From Paenibacillus sp. FSL K6-3182 (lineage in GTDB: Bacteria; Bacillota; Bacilli; Paenibacillales; Paenibacillaceae): a stretch of 64,000 bases of DNA. Made by a program: the position numbers and the translations under genes. The notes below the pieces were generated by a model that saw nothing but the letters and a program-made list of their open reading frames with translations, was not told the origin of the DNA and made no database searches. Location: NCBI RefSeq assembly GCF_037976325.1, contig NZ_CP150265.1, positions 3,343,501-3,407,500 of the forward strand, in the 5' to 3' direction. Shown one piece after another: positions 1 through 9,116 of the stretch (positions are counted from its first letter, which is position 1; the number at the start of each line of letters is the position of its first letter).

Positions 1-454
1 GGATCAGCTAAGGACCTATGCCAACATCTTGAACGTGCCGCTAGAGGTCGTTTTCTCGCAGATGGATTTGCCCCGTGCTTTCAAGCAGCTTGAAGAGCGA
101 GAGCTCATTTATATGGATACAGCTGGGAGAAACTTCCGTAGTGAGCTTCATGTATCTGAGGTCAACAGCTTGCTTCAAACGACCGAGGCTAACGAAACGG
201 TGCTTGTGCTTAGCATGACTGGCAAGACGAAGGATATGTCGGCAGTAGCCAATCATTTTTGCAAATACGGCGTTCGAAAAGTGTTGTTTACAAAGCTTGA
301 TGAAACTTCGGTTTACGGAGCAATATTCAATCTCATTATGAATTTTGAATTGCTTCCTACCTATATGGCGAGTGGGCAGACCGTTCCAGACGATATAGAG
401 AAGTTTCAAGTGGATTCATACGTTAAACAGCTGCTCGGGAGCAATAGTTTATGA
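1..454 (+). CDS. flhF: Flagellar GTPase FlhF, C-terminal part (5' end outside window)
   Basis: This is the end of FlhF, an SRP-type GTPase that helps set the position and number of flagella at the cell pole or envelope. The reading frame is open from base 2, so the B and N domains and the P-loop lie upstream of the window. The visible part has the G3-type DTAGRN motif near bases 116-133 and the G4-type TKLDE motif near 290-304, both typical of SRP GTPases. The TGA stop overlaps the flhG start (ATGA), which implies translational coupling. The identity is secure because flhG and the che genes follow in the usual order. Confidence 0.93.
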   Translation, partial: DQLRTYANILNVPLEVVFSQMDLPRAFKQLEERELIYMDTAGRNFRSELHVSEVNSLLQTTEANETVLVLSMTGKTKDMSAVANHFCKYGVRKVLFTKLDETSVYGAIFNLIMNFELLPTYMASGQTVPDDIEKFQVDSYVKQLLGSNSL

Positions 455-1320
455 TGGATCAAGCTGAAGCATTACGTAATTTAGTCAAGCAGCAGGAGCT
501 TCAAGATGAAGGCCGCACGACTCGTGTAGTGACGGTAACGAGCGGTAAGGGCGGAGTTGGAAAGTCGAATTTCAGCTTGAATTTTGCATTAGCGCTCCAA
601 CGATTGGGTAAAAAAGTGCTCGTTTTTGATGCAGATATCGGAATGGCCAACATTGATGTGCTTATGGGCGTTTCGTCCACGTACAATTTGTATCATCTGC
701 TCAAGCAGGAGAAAACAATTTGGGAAATCGTGCAGGAAGGTCCGGAAGGGCTGAACTTTATTGCAGGTGGATCTGGTTTTAGAGATTTGATGGATTTGTC
801 TACAGAGCAGCTTGACCGTTTCGCTGATGAGATTAGCAAGCTGCATGGCAGGTATGATGTGATCTTGTTTGATACTGGCGCAGGCCTATCGAAGGAAACG
901 GTTAAATTTATAACTGCAGCGCAAGAAACAATCGTTGTGACAACGCCTGAACCTACTTCAATTACAGATGCTTACGCCTTAATTAAAATGGTTAAAGCGA
1001 TGGAGGTGGATGTTCACTTCAAATTAATTGTCAATCGAGCCGCTGATTTCCGTGAAGGAAAACAAACCGCTGATAAAATTAGCATGGTTGCACACAGGTT
1101 TCTTCAATCCGATTTGCCTCATCTTGGTATTTTGCCGGATGACCCAAATGTGTCAAAAGCTGTGAAGCGTCAAGTGCCCTTTACTGTAGCCTATCCTGGA
1201 AGCGAAGCATCCGTTGCTATTGACCGGATCGCAAAGCAATTTCTTGAAATACCACAGAATACTGCAATTAACGGCGGTGTCAAAGGATTTCTGCATAAAA
1301 TGTTCAGACTCTCAAGATAA
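451..1320 (+). CDS. flhG: FlhG (MinD-like flagellar number regulator)
   Basis: MinD/ParA-family ATPase of 289 residues that partners with FlhF to control flagellar number and placement. A deviant Walker A motif, GKGGVGKS, sits at residues 32-39 after a short N-terminal helix; in this family that helix carries a DQAxxLR element that stimulates FlhF, and DQAEALRNL is present at residues 3-11. Switch motifs FDADIGMAN and FDTGAG follow. The last residues (FLHKMFRL) look like the amphipathic membrane-targeting helix usual for MinD relatives. The start ATG overlaps the flhF stop; a second ATG directly follows and could also be used. Confidence 0.95.
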   Translation: MMDQAEALRNLVKQQELQDEGRTTRVVTVTSGKGGVGKSNFSLNFALALQRLGKKVLVFDADIGMANIDVLMGVSSTYNLYHLLKQEKTIWEIVQEGPEGLNFIAGGSGFRDLMDLSTEQLDRFADEISKLHGRYDVILFDTGAGLSKETVKFITAAQETIVVTTPEPTSITDAYALIKMVKAMEVDVHFKLIVNRAADFREGKQTADKISMVAHRFLQSDLPHLGILPDDPNVSKAVKRQVPFTVAYPGSEASVAIDRIAKQFLEIPQNTAINGGVKGFLHKMFRLSR

Positions 1321-1346
1321 TCCTTTGGAAGTGAGGAGGAAATGGA

Positions 1347-2708
1347 ATGGTTCCTTATCGCGTACTAGTTGTAGATGATTCCGCATTTATGCGAAAGATC
1401 ATTAGTGATTTAATCATTCAGGATTCACAGTTCAAGATCGTAGCAACAGCTAAAAACGGTCATGAAGCAATAGAAGCGGTTCGTGAATGGAAACCGGATG
1501 TCGTTACCTTAGATCTTGAAATGCCGTTAATGAACGGAATTGACGCATTGCAGATTATTATGAAGGATCATCCAACTCCTGTCATTATGCTCTCGGGTAT
1601 AAGTGAAGACAATACAAGAGAAACGATTAAAGCACTGCAATTTGGTGCATTCGACTTCATTAGAAAACCTTCAGCAACGATCTCTAATGATATTCGACAA
1701 GTTGGAGAGGTTCTGCTTGAGAAATTGCGTATCGCAGTATTAACGAAGCGTTATCAGCCAGTAATTACGATCGCAGAGAAACAAGAAACAAAAGCAGAAG
1801 ATAGCAGCTTGCCAAAAGCGAAAAAAGAAGTAGTTTCGAACAACATTTTACACCATGAGGAGCTGCCGTTTGAAGCCTTGTCTACTCCTGCTAAAGATCG
1901 GAACAAATTGCCGTTCAAGAAAACGGAAGATAAACAAGGGCAACAGCGCTCGGTTCCCCCTTTACATAATAAGCTTACAAGCAATATGCAAGATGAAGCA
2001 AAGCCTAACGATGCCAAATCTAAGATTGCACCTCGCAAATCAGTCGAAAAGGTACCGCAGGCTGAACCTAAATCTCATTTTTCTGAGCCACCTTCAACAA
2101 AAAAAACAAAGACAGTTCAGACAGCTTCTACCTTTAAACATATCGTAGCCATTGGAACTTCGACAGGCGGTCCTAGAGCTTTGCATGAGGTAATTACTTC
2201 TTTGCCAGCTGATTTCCCAGCACCGGTGCTTATTGTTCAGCATATGCCTCCCAAGTTCACCAAATCGTTAGCACAGCGGCTGGACAGCTTTAGCGAGATT
2301 CATGTCGTAGAAGCAGAGCAGGGAGAGAAAGTAGTTGCTGGCGTTGCCTATATCGCACCTGGCGGCTATCATATGGAGCTTGTCAAAGATGCTTCCAGCT
2401 ACTCGATTGCGCTCACTGAACAGCCGCAGCGCAACGGACATCGTCCTTCTGTAGATGTATTGTTTGAATCCTTGGCTGAATATCGCGAACTGAAGCGTCA
2501 TGCGGTCATAATGACAGGCATGGGCAGTGATGGGGCGAAGGGAATGAAGCTGTTATCCGAATGTGGAATTGAAACGACCATAGCAGAAGCAGAAGAGACC
2601 TGTGTCGTTTATGGAATGCCGAGATCGGCTGTTGAAGCTGGATGTGTGAGTAAAGTATTGCCACTGCAGCATATTGCATCGCAACTGAAGCAAGCAGTGC
2701 TGAAATAG
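1347..2708 (+). CDS. cheB: Chemotaxis glutamate methylesterase CheB with extended linker
   Basis: CheB removes methyl groups from (and deamidates) receptor glutamates, giving adaptation. The N-terminal receiver domain (residues 1-120) has the acidic pair D10-D11, phosphoacceptor D56 in LDLEMP, and the conserved lysine in RKPSA. The C-terminal methylesterase domain starts near residue 264 with the nucleophile S272 in GTSTGGP, H299 in QHMPP and D395 in GSDGA completing the triad. Between the domains lies about 140 residues rich in K, E, P and S, considerably longer than in typical CheB proteins of about 350 residues. The start is ATG at 1347 behind GAGGAGG; an upstream ATG at 1342 is out of frame. 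Confidence 0.96.
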   Translation: MVPYRVLVVDDSAFMRKIISDLIIQDSQFKIVATAKNGHEAIEAVREWKPDVVTLDLEMPLMNGIDALQIIMKDHPTPVIMLSGISEDNTRETIKALQFGAFDFIRKPSATISNDIRQVGEVLLEKLRIAVLTKRYQPVITIAEKQETKAEDSSLPKAKKEVVSNNILHHEELPFEALSTPAKDRNKLPFKKTEDKQGQQRSVPPLHNKLTSNMQDEAKPNDAKSKIAPRKSVEKVPQAEPKSHFSEPPSTKKTKTVQTASTFKHIVAIGTSTGGPRALHEVITSLPADFPAPVLIVQHMPPKFTKSLAQRLDSFSEIHVVEAEQGEKVVAGVAYIAPGGYHMELVKDASSYSIALTEQPQRNGHRPSVDVLFESLAEYRELKRHAVIMTGMGSDGAKGMKLLSECGIETTIAEAEETCVVYGMPRSAVEAGCVSKVLPLQHIASQLKQAVLK

Positions 2709-2752
2709 ATAGGCTAGAATGGCTTCACCATACTAACAGGAGGTGCTAGGAA

Positions 2753-4837
2753 ATGGATATGAATGCCTATTTATCGATGTTTATCGATGAATCTAATGAT
2801 CACCTGCAATCCTTGAATGAAAATTTGCTTCGTCTGGAAAGCGAGCCTGAGGAGCTTAGTATCGTTCAAAATATATTCCGTTCAGCGCATACGCTCAAAG
2901 GAATGTCAGCTACGATGGGTTTTGAAGATTTAGCAGCGCTGACGCATGAAATGGAAAATGTGCTTGACCTCGTTCGCAACAGCAAGTTAAAAATGGACAG
3001 CTTTATTTTTGACACTTTGTTTAAAGGGTTAGATGCGCTTGAAGCAATGGTTCAGGATATTGTGGACGGCGGTACAGGGAAAGCGGACGTTACCTCGATC
3101 GTTGAATCGCTGCAAATCATCTTGAAAAGTGATTATAGCGCAAGCAAAGCGACTCAGGCTCCAACCGTAGCGGCTAATGCACCAAGTGCTGCAGAATCAA
3201 GCGCATCAGGAGCGATGCTGCTTGACGAGTTTCAATCTTCGATTTTGCTTCAGTCGATAGAAACAGGACATAACGTTTTTCATATTCAAATCGCTATTCG
3301 CGATAATTGCTTGCTAAAAGCCGTTCGTGCTTATATGGTATTTGATTTGCTAGAGCGCAATGGTGAAGTTATTAAATCAGATCCATCCGTTCAAGACATT
3401 GAACAAGAAAAATTCAATTTCACTTTTACGGTATTTACGATTTCACGCTTGCAGCAGGAAGATCTTCAAGCGCAGCTGCTTAATATTTCAGAAATTGAAT
3501 CCGCGGTTGTAACTGCTTTGGATGCAGAGTCATTAGCCGTGCTTGGCCAATCTAACGCAGCTGCGGCAGTAGAGGTTGTCGAAGTTGCTGAAACGGCTGC
3601 GCCGCAATCCGAAGCGGCAGTTACATCTGTTGAAGCAGCAAAAGGACAAGCTCGATCGGCACCTGCTGCTAGCACACCAGCTAATGTGTCGAAGACGATT
3701 CGTGTAGACATTGAGAGGCTCGATACGCTCATGAACTTGTTTAGCGAATTGCTTATTGACCGAGTTAGGCTGGAACAGCTCTCTAGTGAAATCAAACGCA
3801 GTGATTTGACTGAAACTGTGGAACATATGGCGCGCGTAAGCTCTGATCTTCAAAGTATTGTACTTAAGCTTCGCATGGTACCTGTGGATTCGGTATTCAA
3901 TCGTTTCCCTCGTATGATTAGAGATTTAGCTAAATCGCTAGACAAAAAAATCGATCTTGTTATTACGGGAGCCGATACGGAACTTGACCGTACGGTTATC
4001 GACGAAATTGGAGATCCGCTTGTTCATCTATTGCGCAACTCGGTTGATCATGGAATCGAAACGGTGGAAGAGAGAATTGCAGCAGGCAAGCCAGAAACCG
4101 GTACGATTTTCTTGCGCGCGTTTCATAGCGGAAATCATGTCTTCATTGAAGTGGAAGAGGATGGCCGTGGCATACACCATGAACGAGTACTAAAAACAGC
4201 GATTAAAAATGGCGTCGTCACGGCTGACGAAGCAAAACTGCTGACGCCGGATGAAATTAATATGCTTATTTTTGCGGCAGGCTTCAGCACTGCAGATAAA
4301 ATTTCGGACATATCCGGACGCGGTGTTGGTCTAGACGTCGTTCGATCAAAAATTACTTCTCTAGGCGGAAACGTAACGATAGATTCTGCATTTGGTAGAG
4401 GAACGAAGTTTTCTGTTCAATTGCCACTTACGCTATCCATTATTTCCGCAATGCTGATCAAGCTGGGATCGGAGAAGTATGCTATCCCATTGTCTTCGAT
4501 CGTTGAGACAGGCATTATCCGCAAAGAACAAATTCTTCAAGTGCATGGCAACAAAATGATTGAGTTCAGAAATACCATCATACCTCTAGTATCGCTAAGC
4601 AAAGTGCTTGACTCTCCTGATTTTAATGAGAATGACGAGCTTGAAACGGAAATTGTAGTCGTTCGAAAAGGCGAGAAGTGGGCAGCTGTAATGGTCGATG
4701 AATTTATTGGTCAAAGTGAAATCGTGCTAAAAACGCTGGGCAAATATTTAACGAATATTAAAGCAATTTCCGGCGCAACGATACTTGGCGATGGTTATGT
4801 CGCATTGATAATCGATCCGAATGCACTTATCAAATAG
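2753..4837 (+). CDS. cheA: Chemotaxis histidine kinase CheA
   Basis: Receptor-coupled histidine kinase, 694 residues, that phosphorylates CheY and CheB. Domain order: HPt (residues 1-105) with phosphorylatable H46 in RSAHTLKG; a CheY-binding region (about 160-255); an Ala/Val/Glu-rich linker; a dimerisation helix pair beginning near 315; a GHKL ATPase domain with the N box RNSVDHGIE near 427, EDGRGI, and GRGVGLDVV near 520; and a C-terminal CheW-like domain from about 560. Start ATG 2753 follows AGGAGGTG. The TAG stop lies inside the ribosome site of cheW, consistent with coupled expression of kinase and coupling protein. Confidence 0.97.
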   Translation: MDMNAYLSMFIDESNDHLQSLNENLLRLESEPEELSIVQNIFRSAHTLKGMSATMGFEDLAALTHEMENVLDLVRNSKLKMDSFIFDTLFKGLDALEAMVQDIVDGGTGKADVTSIVESLQIILKSDYSASKATQAPTVAANAPSAAESSASGAMLLDEFQSSILLQSIETGHNVFHIQIAIRDNCLLKAVRAYMVFDLLERNGEVIKSDPSVQDIEQEKFNFTFTVFTISRLQQEDLQAQLLNISEIESAVVTALDAESLAVLGQSNAAAAVEVVEVAETAAPQSEAAVTSVEAAKGQARSAPAASTPANVSKTIRVDIERLDTLMNLFSELLIDRVRLEQLSSEIKRSDLTETVEHMARVSSDLQSIVLKLRMVPVDSVFNRFPRMIRDLAKSLDKKIDLVITGADTELDRTVIDEIGDPLVHLLRNSVDHGIETVEERIAAGKPETGTIFLRAFHSGNHVFIEVEEDGRGIHHERVLKTAIKNGVVTADEAKLLTPDEINMLIFAAGFSTADKISDISGRGVGLDVVRSKITSLGGNVTIDSAFGRGTKFSVQLPLTLSIISAMLIKLGSEKYAIPLSSIVETGIIRKEQILQVHGNKMIEFRNTIIPLVSLSKVLDSPDFNENDELETEIVVVRKGEKWAAVMVDEFIGQSEIVLKTLGKYLTNIKAISGATILGDGYVALIIDPNALIK

Positions 4838-4850
4838 GGAGGTTTTTACG

Positions 4851-5312
4851 ATGGGAGAAGAATTAAAGGTTATCGTGTTTGCACTAGGCAGCGAAGAGTA
4901 TGGAATTGAAGTAGACAAGGTCCGTACGATTGAAAGATTGTCTCCAATTACACGCGTTCCGAAAACAGCTACTTTTATTAAAGGGGTTATTAATCTTCGC
5001 GGTGTGGTCGTTCCTGTCATTGACCTAAGAGGCAGATTCAATCTAACGGAAACGGCAACTACAGAAAACTCAAGAATCATTGTTGTTTCAGTGGCTGACA
5101 TCGAAGTTGGATTCATCGTAGATTCGGCGAATGATGTCATCGACATCGATACAGATACGATTGATTTGCCGCCCGAAATTGTTGGAGGCATTAAAGCTAA
5201 ATACTTAAGAGGCATTGCAAAGCTTGGTGAAGGTCGACTTCTCATCATGCTGAACTTGTCCGAAGTGCTCAACAAGAATGAAATTATTCAACTTGAGCAG
5301 CTTGAGGTATAA
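4851..5312 (+). CDS. cheW: Chemotaxis coupling protein CheW
   Basis: A 153-residue adaptor with two SH3-like barrels that links receptors to the CheA kinase in the cytoplasmic array. The family pattern is clear: FALGSEEYGIEVDKVRTIER near the N-terminus, then VPKTATFIKGVINLRG and VPVIDLRGRF, and SEVLN near the end. The reading frame is open further upstream, but ATG 4851 is placed 8 bases after GGGAGG and gives the usual CheW length; upstream in-frame codons lie inside cheA. It is followed after 3 bases by cheC. Confidence 0.96.
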   Translation: MGEELKVIVFALGSEEYGIEVDKVRTIERLSPITRVPKTATFIKGVINLRGVVVPVIDLRGRFNLTETATTENSRIIVVSVADIEVGFIVDSANDVIDIDTDTIDLPPEIVGGIKAKYLRGIAKLGEGRLLIMLNLSEVLNKNEIIQLEQLEV

Positions 5313-5315
5313 CTT

Positions 5316-5936
5316 GTGAACCTTTTTAACCGCTTTGAAGCATTTGAATTAGATGTATTGAAAGAAGTCGGCAATATTGGAGCAGGCAATGCTGCTACTG
5401 CATTATCCCGTTTGTTAGATAAGCCAGTTGATATGGCGGTGCCGAAGGTAAGTTTGCTTCCATTTGAAGAAGTTGCAGAGCGTGTTGGCGGTTCCGAAAA
5501 AATCGTCATTGCTGTTTTTCTTCGAGTGGAAGGAGAAGCTCCCGGCAACATGTTTTTTATCATTGAAGAAGATTCGGCAAGGCGATTGTTGCGTCAGCTG
5601 CTTTCCTTAAATATTGAAGAGCAGGACGGTTATTCAGAAATGGAGCTGTCTGCTCTTTGTGAGATTGGCAATATTTTAGCAGGCTCTTATTTATCTTCAT
5701 TAGCTGATTTCACTCATTTAGCAATGGCCCCCTCCGTACCCGCTATAGCAGTAGATATGGCAGGTGCCGTGCTTAGCTACGGTTTAATGCAATACGGAGA
5801 AATGGGGGACTCGGCCCTACTTATTGAAACGACCTTTTTGGAGGATTGTCAGTCGCTTGAAGGACATTTTTTCCTCATTCCAGATCCAGAGTCGTTTGAG
5901 AAAATTTTTAGGGCTTTGGGAGTCGTTAGCGAATGA
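5316..5936 (+). CDS. cheC: CheY-P phosphatase CheC
   Basis: CheC of 206 residues, a CheY-phosphate phosphatase that also binds and restrains the deamidase CheD. Both pseudo-symmetric phosphatase helices are present: KEVGNIGAGNAATALS near residues 15-30 and a second, CEIGNILAGSYLSS, with the paired E and N residues that define the family. The start is GTG 5316, preceded by a modest TGAGGT site within the end of cheW. The gene ends overlapping the cheD start as ATGA; CheC and CheD act as a pair in Bacillales adaptation. Confidence 0.94.
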   Translation: MNLFNRFEAFELDVLKEVGNIGAGNAATALSRLLDKPVDMAVPKVSLLPFEEVAERVGGSEKIVIAVFLRVEGEAPGNMFFIIEEDSARRLLRQLLSLNIEEQDGYSEMELSALCEIGNILAGSYLSSLADFTHLAMAPSVPAIAVDMAGAVLSYGLMQYGEMGDSALLIETTFLEDCQSLEGHFFLIPDPESFEKIFRALGVVSE

Positions 5937-6427
5937 TACAACAAAATTTGGTCAAAGTCGGCATGGCAGATTTAAATATTGCAACGGATGGGGCGATACT
6001 CAAAACGACCGGCTTAGGTTCATGTGTTGGACTTACTTTGTATGATCCAACGCGAAAAATAGCCGGTATGGCACATGTCATGCTGCCATCTTCAGACATT
6101 GCCCGTGAGACCAAAATGAATCTAGCTAAATATGCAGATACCGCCATACCCGAGCTGCTTGATCGAATGATAGCAGCAGGTGCACACATTGAACGCATGA
6201 AAGCTAAGATGGCTGGTGGAGCTCAAATGTTTGCTATGTCTGGACACAGTGATTCGCTAAGAATTGGCCCGCGCAATGTTGAATCCTGTACAGAAATGCT
6301 TAGAAGATTCAAAATTCCGATTATTTCTCAAGATACGGGCGGGAATTTTGGTAGAACGATAGAGTTTGACAGTACTAGCGGAATGCTTTCCATAAGAAGT
6401 GTGCAATTTGGAACAAAGGAGATTTAA
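5933..6427 (+). CDS. cheD: Chemoreceptor glutamine deamidase CheD
   Basis: CheD, 164 residues, deamidates specific glutamines of chemoreceptors and regulates CheC activity. The catalytic cysteine is in GLGSCVGLT and the histidine in GMAHVMLP, the spacing expected for the family; a QDTGGNFGR element lies near the C-terminus. It overlaps cheC by four bases (ATGA), matching the protein pair's joint function. Two bases after its stop comes a small membrane protein gene not found at this place in B. subtilis. Confidence 0.95.
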   Translation: MIQQNLVKVGMADLNIATDGAILKTTGLGSCVGLTLYDPTRKIAGMAHVMLPSSDIARETKMNLAKYADTAIPELLDRMIAAGAHIERMKAKMAGGAQMFAMSGHSDSLRIGPRNVESCTEMLRRFKIPIISQDTGGNFGRTIEFDSTSGMLSIRSVQFGTKEI

Positions 6428-6428
6428 A

Positions 6429-6866
6429 ATGTTCGGAACATGGCGATGGAATGTCGTATTTGGAATTTTCGGCACCGTGCTTACGGTAGCTTTCTCAATC
6501 GGTAACAATCCGATTACTGTTATGCTGCTTAGAAGTATGTATGCTTTCATCGCTTTTTTTGTTCTTGCGTATGGAGTACGGGCAATATTGGCATACATCC
6601 TTCAACCGCCAGCACTAATAGGCTCGGAAATTGAAGATGAAGAAGGAAAAGGCAGTCAGCTAGATTTACAGACACCTGACGAATCAGAAGATATCAATCA
6701 ATTGTTGAAATCACAGATTAAAGATGGTGCCGGCAAGCAGCCAATGGAAACTCAGAAAAATGATGCAAGCGATTTTCGTCCGTTAAATCCTCCGCAATTG
6801 TTAAATACAAAAAATACACAGCCTGAAGAATTGGTTAAAGCCATTCGTCACCTGACAGGAGAGTGA
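6429..6866 (+). CDS. Uncharacterised two-helix membrane protein in the che-sigD interval
   Basis: A 145-residue protein I do not recognise. The N-terminal 60 residues hold two hydrophobic stretches (around residues 7-25 and 32-54), separated by a short polar turn, followed by an acidic and then Gln/Asn/Pro-rich tail of about 85 residues that looks disordered and cytoplasmic. The end, PEELVKAIRHLTGE, may be a short helix. ATG 6429 is 6 bases after GGAG; an upstream in-frame start would lie inside cheD. Only 4 bases separate its stop from sigD, so it is surely in the operon. Its position suggests a motility-linked membrane function, but this is inference from context only. Confidence 0.82.
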   Translation: MFGTWRWNVVFGIFGTVLTVAFSIGNNPITVMLLRSMYAFIAFFVLAYGVRAILAYILQPPALIGSEIEDEEGKGSQLDLQTPDESEDINQLLKSQIKDGAGKQPMETQKNDASDFRPLNPPQLLNTKNTQPEELVKAIRHLTGE

Positions 6867-6870
6867 GTCG

Positions 6871-7656
6871 ATGATTGAGCAGAAGACCCCTCATTTGACA
6901 AACTTGCAGATGTGGCAAGCCTGGAGAGAACAAGGCGATTTGGAAGCGAAAAAGACGTTGATTGAACAATATTTGCCGCTGGTTGATTATGTAACGAATC
7001 GAATGGCCATTGGACTCCCGAAAAACGTCATTAGAGATGACCTTGCAAGCAATGGCGTAATGGGTCTTATTGATGCAATTGAAAAATTTGATTACGGCCG
7101 CGGCTTGCAGTTTGAAACGTATGCGTCATGGCGCATTCGCGGCGCTATTATAGATGGCTTAAGACAAGGTGACTGGGTCCCGCGTTCTGTGCGAGAAAAG
7201 GCCAAACGAGTAGAAGAGGCATATCAGCATTTAGAGCAGCAGTACTTGCGTTCTGTGACAGATGCAGAAATTAGCCGCTATCTTGATGTAACGGAGAAAG
7301 AATTCATTAATATGCTGCAAGATATTGCGGTAACAACGGTCTGTTCATTGGAGGACCCGATTCGTGAAGAGGAATCGGAGACAAGAATGTCTTTGCTAGT
7401 GGACGATAAGGCGAAAAACCCGGATCATAAGGTTCATGAGTTTTATTTGAAAGAATCATTGGTTAAAGGGATTGAAAAACTTACGGAAAAGGAACGAACA
7501 GTCGTTTCTCTCTTCTATTATGAGGAATTATCATTAAGTGAAATTGCTGAAGTAATGTCACTATCACCGTCGAGAATATCCCAGCTCCATTCTAAAGCGA
7601 TTTTGAGGCTGCGAGGAGCTTTGGCTAAGCATAAAGATCAACTCATGCAACATTAA
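6871..7656 (+). CDS. sigD: RNA polymerase sigma factor SigD (FliA/WhiG family)
   Basis: Sigma-28-type factor of 261 residues that directs transcription of late flagellar, chemotaxis and autolysin genes. Region 2 is recognised from YLPLVDYVTNRMA and FDYGRGLQFETYASWRIRGA; region 3 from GDWVPRSVREKA; region 4 carries the helix-turn-helix with LSLSEIAEVMSLSPSRISQLHSKA. Start ATG 6871 follows GGAGAGTGAG. As in B. subtilis it is near the end of the fla/che operon, so its level depends on long-distance transcription through the operon. Confidence 0.97.
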   Translation: MIEQKTPHLTNLQMWQAWREQGDLEAKKTLIEQYLPLVDYVTNRMAIGLPKNVIRDDLASNGVMGLIDAIEKFDYGRGLQFETYASWRIRGAIIDGLRQGDWVPRSVREKAKRVEEAYQHLEQQYLRSVTDAEISRYLDVTEKEFINMLQDIAVTTVCSLEDPIREEESETRMSLLVDDKAKNPDHKVHEFYLKESLVKGIEKLTEKERTVVSLFYYEELSLSEIAEVMSLSPSRISQLHSKAILRLRGALAKHKDQLMQH

Positions 7657-7670
7657 AAGGGGGGAGCTAC

Positions 7671-9077
7671 GTGGAAAATCTTCAATTAGAATCATACCTA
7701 CGCATACAGACATCTGCCGATAATTTGTCTGCATTTTTAACCTTTAGCAGGATTTCGGACGAATTCGAATGTAACGGCGATGAGCTAGAACGATTCTTGC
7801 ATAGCAAGGGGATCGTTTTTGGCCTTCGTAAAGAAGTTCTGAGTCAGATTGGCACTAATCCTCTCGCATATTTCAAAGAACAAACACTTGTTGCGCAAGG
7901 GCAGTCTCCCACACCTGGTAAAGACGGATATGTGAAGCTAGTTTATGATATGGATAAAAATGTGAACGCCCCAACGGAGCTCGAAGATGGGAAGGTTGAC
8001 TTTAAAGAAGTTGTTCAGTTGAAGAACGTCAAGCGTGGACAATTGATTGCTGAGCGATTCGAGCCTACAGCGGGACCTGTTGGCAGGACGGTAACGGGAG
8101 AGGAAATTGCTCCTAGGCTCGGCAAGCACGTTAGATTTAAAGTAGGCAAAAATGTCGTTTTGAACAATGAGCAGACGGCTATGTATTCGGCAATTGACGG
8201 CTTGATTTCACTTACTGAAAAAGAAAAAATTAATGTGTTTCCTGTTTACGAAGTAAACGGCGATGTGGATTATAGTGTCGGCAATATTGATTTTGTTGGT
8301 ACAGTAGTCATCAGAGGCAATGTTCTTAGCGGATTCAGGGTTAAAGCTTCGGGCGATATCCGAGTTATTGGCGGAGTTGAAGGGGCAGAAATCGAATCAG
8401 AAGGCTCTGTTGAAATTACAGGCGGAATATTGGGAAGCAATAAAGGTTTTGTAAAAGCTGGACGAAACGTCCGGAGCTCATTTATACAAGAAGGCAATGT
8501 TATCGCGGGCGAAGAGGTGCTGGTATCTCAGAGCATCATGCATTCGCATGTAAAAGCCGGAAAAAATGTTGTGTGCTCAGGTGCTAAAGGATTGATCGTA
8601 GGCGGACTTGTACAAGCAGGTGACCTTGTCAGCGCGCGAACCATTGGCAACTCGATGTCCACAGCCACAACCATTGAAGTAGGCGTAAACCCTGAATCTC
8701 GTTCGGAGCTGCTCGAGCTAAGAACGAGGCTAAGGCAGAATATGGATAATTTAGATAAAACGGATAAAGCGCTTGTTATTTTGGATCAATTAGCTGTGAC
8801 AGGGAAATTAACTCCTGAGAAGCTGGCATTGCGCGTTAAGCTGACCGCCACAAAACGTCAGACCGTGCTTGAGAATGATGAGACGAGAAGCCGTATTCTT
8901 GAGATAGAGAAAACGCTGGAGAACACAGATCGATCAAAGATCGATGTCAGCAATATTGTATTTGGCGGAACAAAAATTGTAATTGGCAGGTACACAAAGT
9001 TTGTGAAGGATTCAGCACAGCGTGTGACCTTCCGTTATTCCGAAGGGGATATCGTCTTAGTTCCTTATACCAAATAA
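7671..9077 (+). CDS. FapA-family (DUF342) protein
   Basis: A 468-residue protein of the DUF342/FapA family (flagellar assembly protein A in some Vibrio). The N-terminal 90 residues resemble the accessory domain of this family; residues about 90-340 form the repetitive, glycine-rich part expected to fold as a right-handed beta-helix, with recurring VxGxV and GGxxG elements. Residues about 345-420 are heptad-like and charged, likely a coiled coil. Start is GTG 7671 after AAGGGGGGAG. Its place between sigD and the swrB-like gene suggests a motility role, but the biochemical function is unknown. Confidence 0.88.
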   Translation: MENLQLESYLRIQTSADNLSAFLTFSRISDEFECNGDELERFLHSKGIVFGLRKEVLSQIGTNPLAYFKEQTLVAQGQSPTPGKDGYVKLVYDMDKNVNAPTELEDGKVDFKEVVQLKNVKRGQLIAERFEPTAGPVGRTVTGEEIAPRLGKHVRFKVGKNVVLNNEQTAMYSAIDGLISLTEKEKINVFPVYEVNGDVDYSVGNIDFVGTVVIRGNVLSGFRVKASGDIRVIGGVEGAEIESEGSVEITGGILGSNKGFVKAGRNVRSSFIQEGNVIAGEEVLVSQSIMHSHVKAGKNVVCSGAKGLIVGGLVQAGDLVSARTIGNSMSTATTIEVGVNPESRSELLELRTRLRQNMDNLDKTDKALVILDQLAVTGKLTPEKLALRVKLTATKRQTVLENDETRSRILEIEKTLENTDRSKIDVSNIVFGGTKIVIGRYTKFVKDSAQRVTFRYSEGDIVLVPYTK

Positions 9078-9116
9078 TGCTTGAAATTGATGAATGGCGC
9101 AAAGGGGTGAGCAGAT

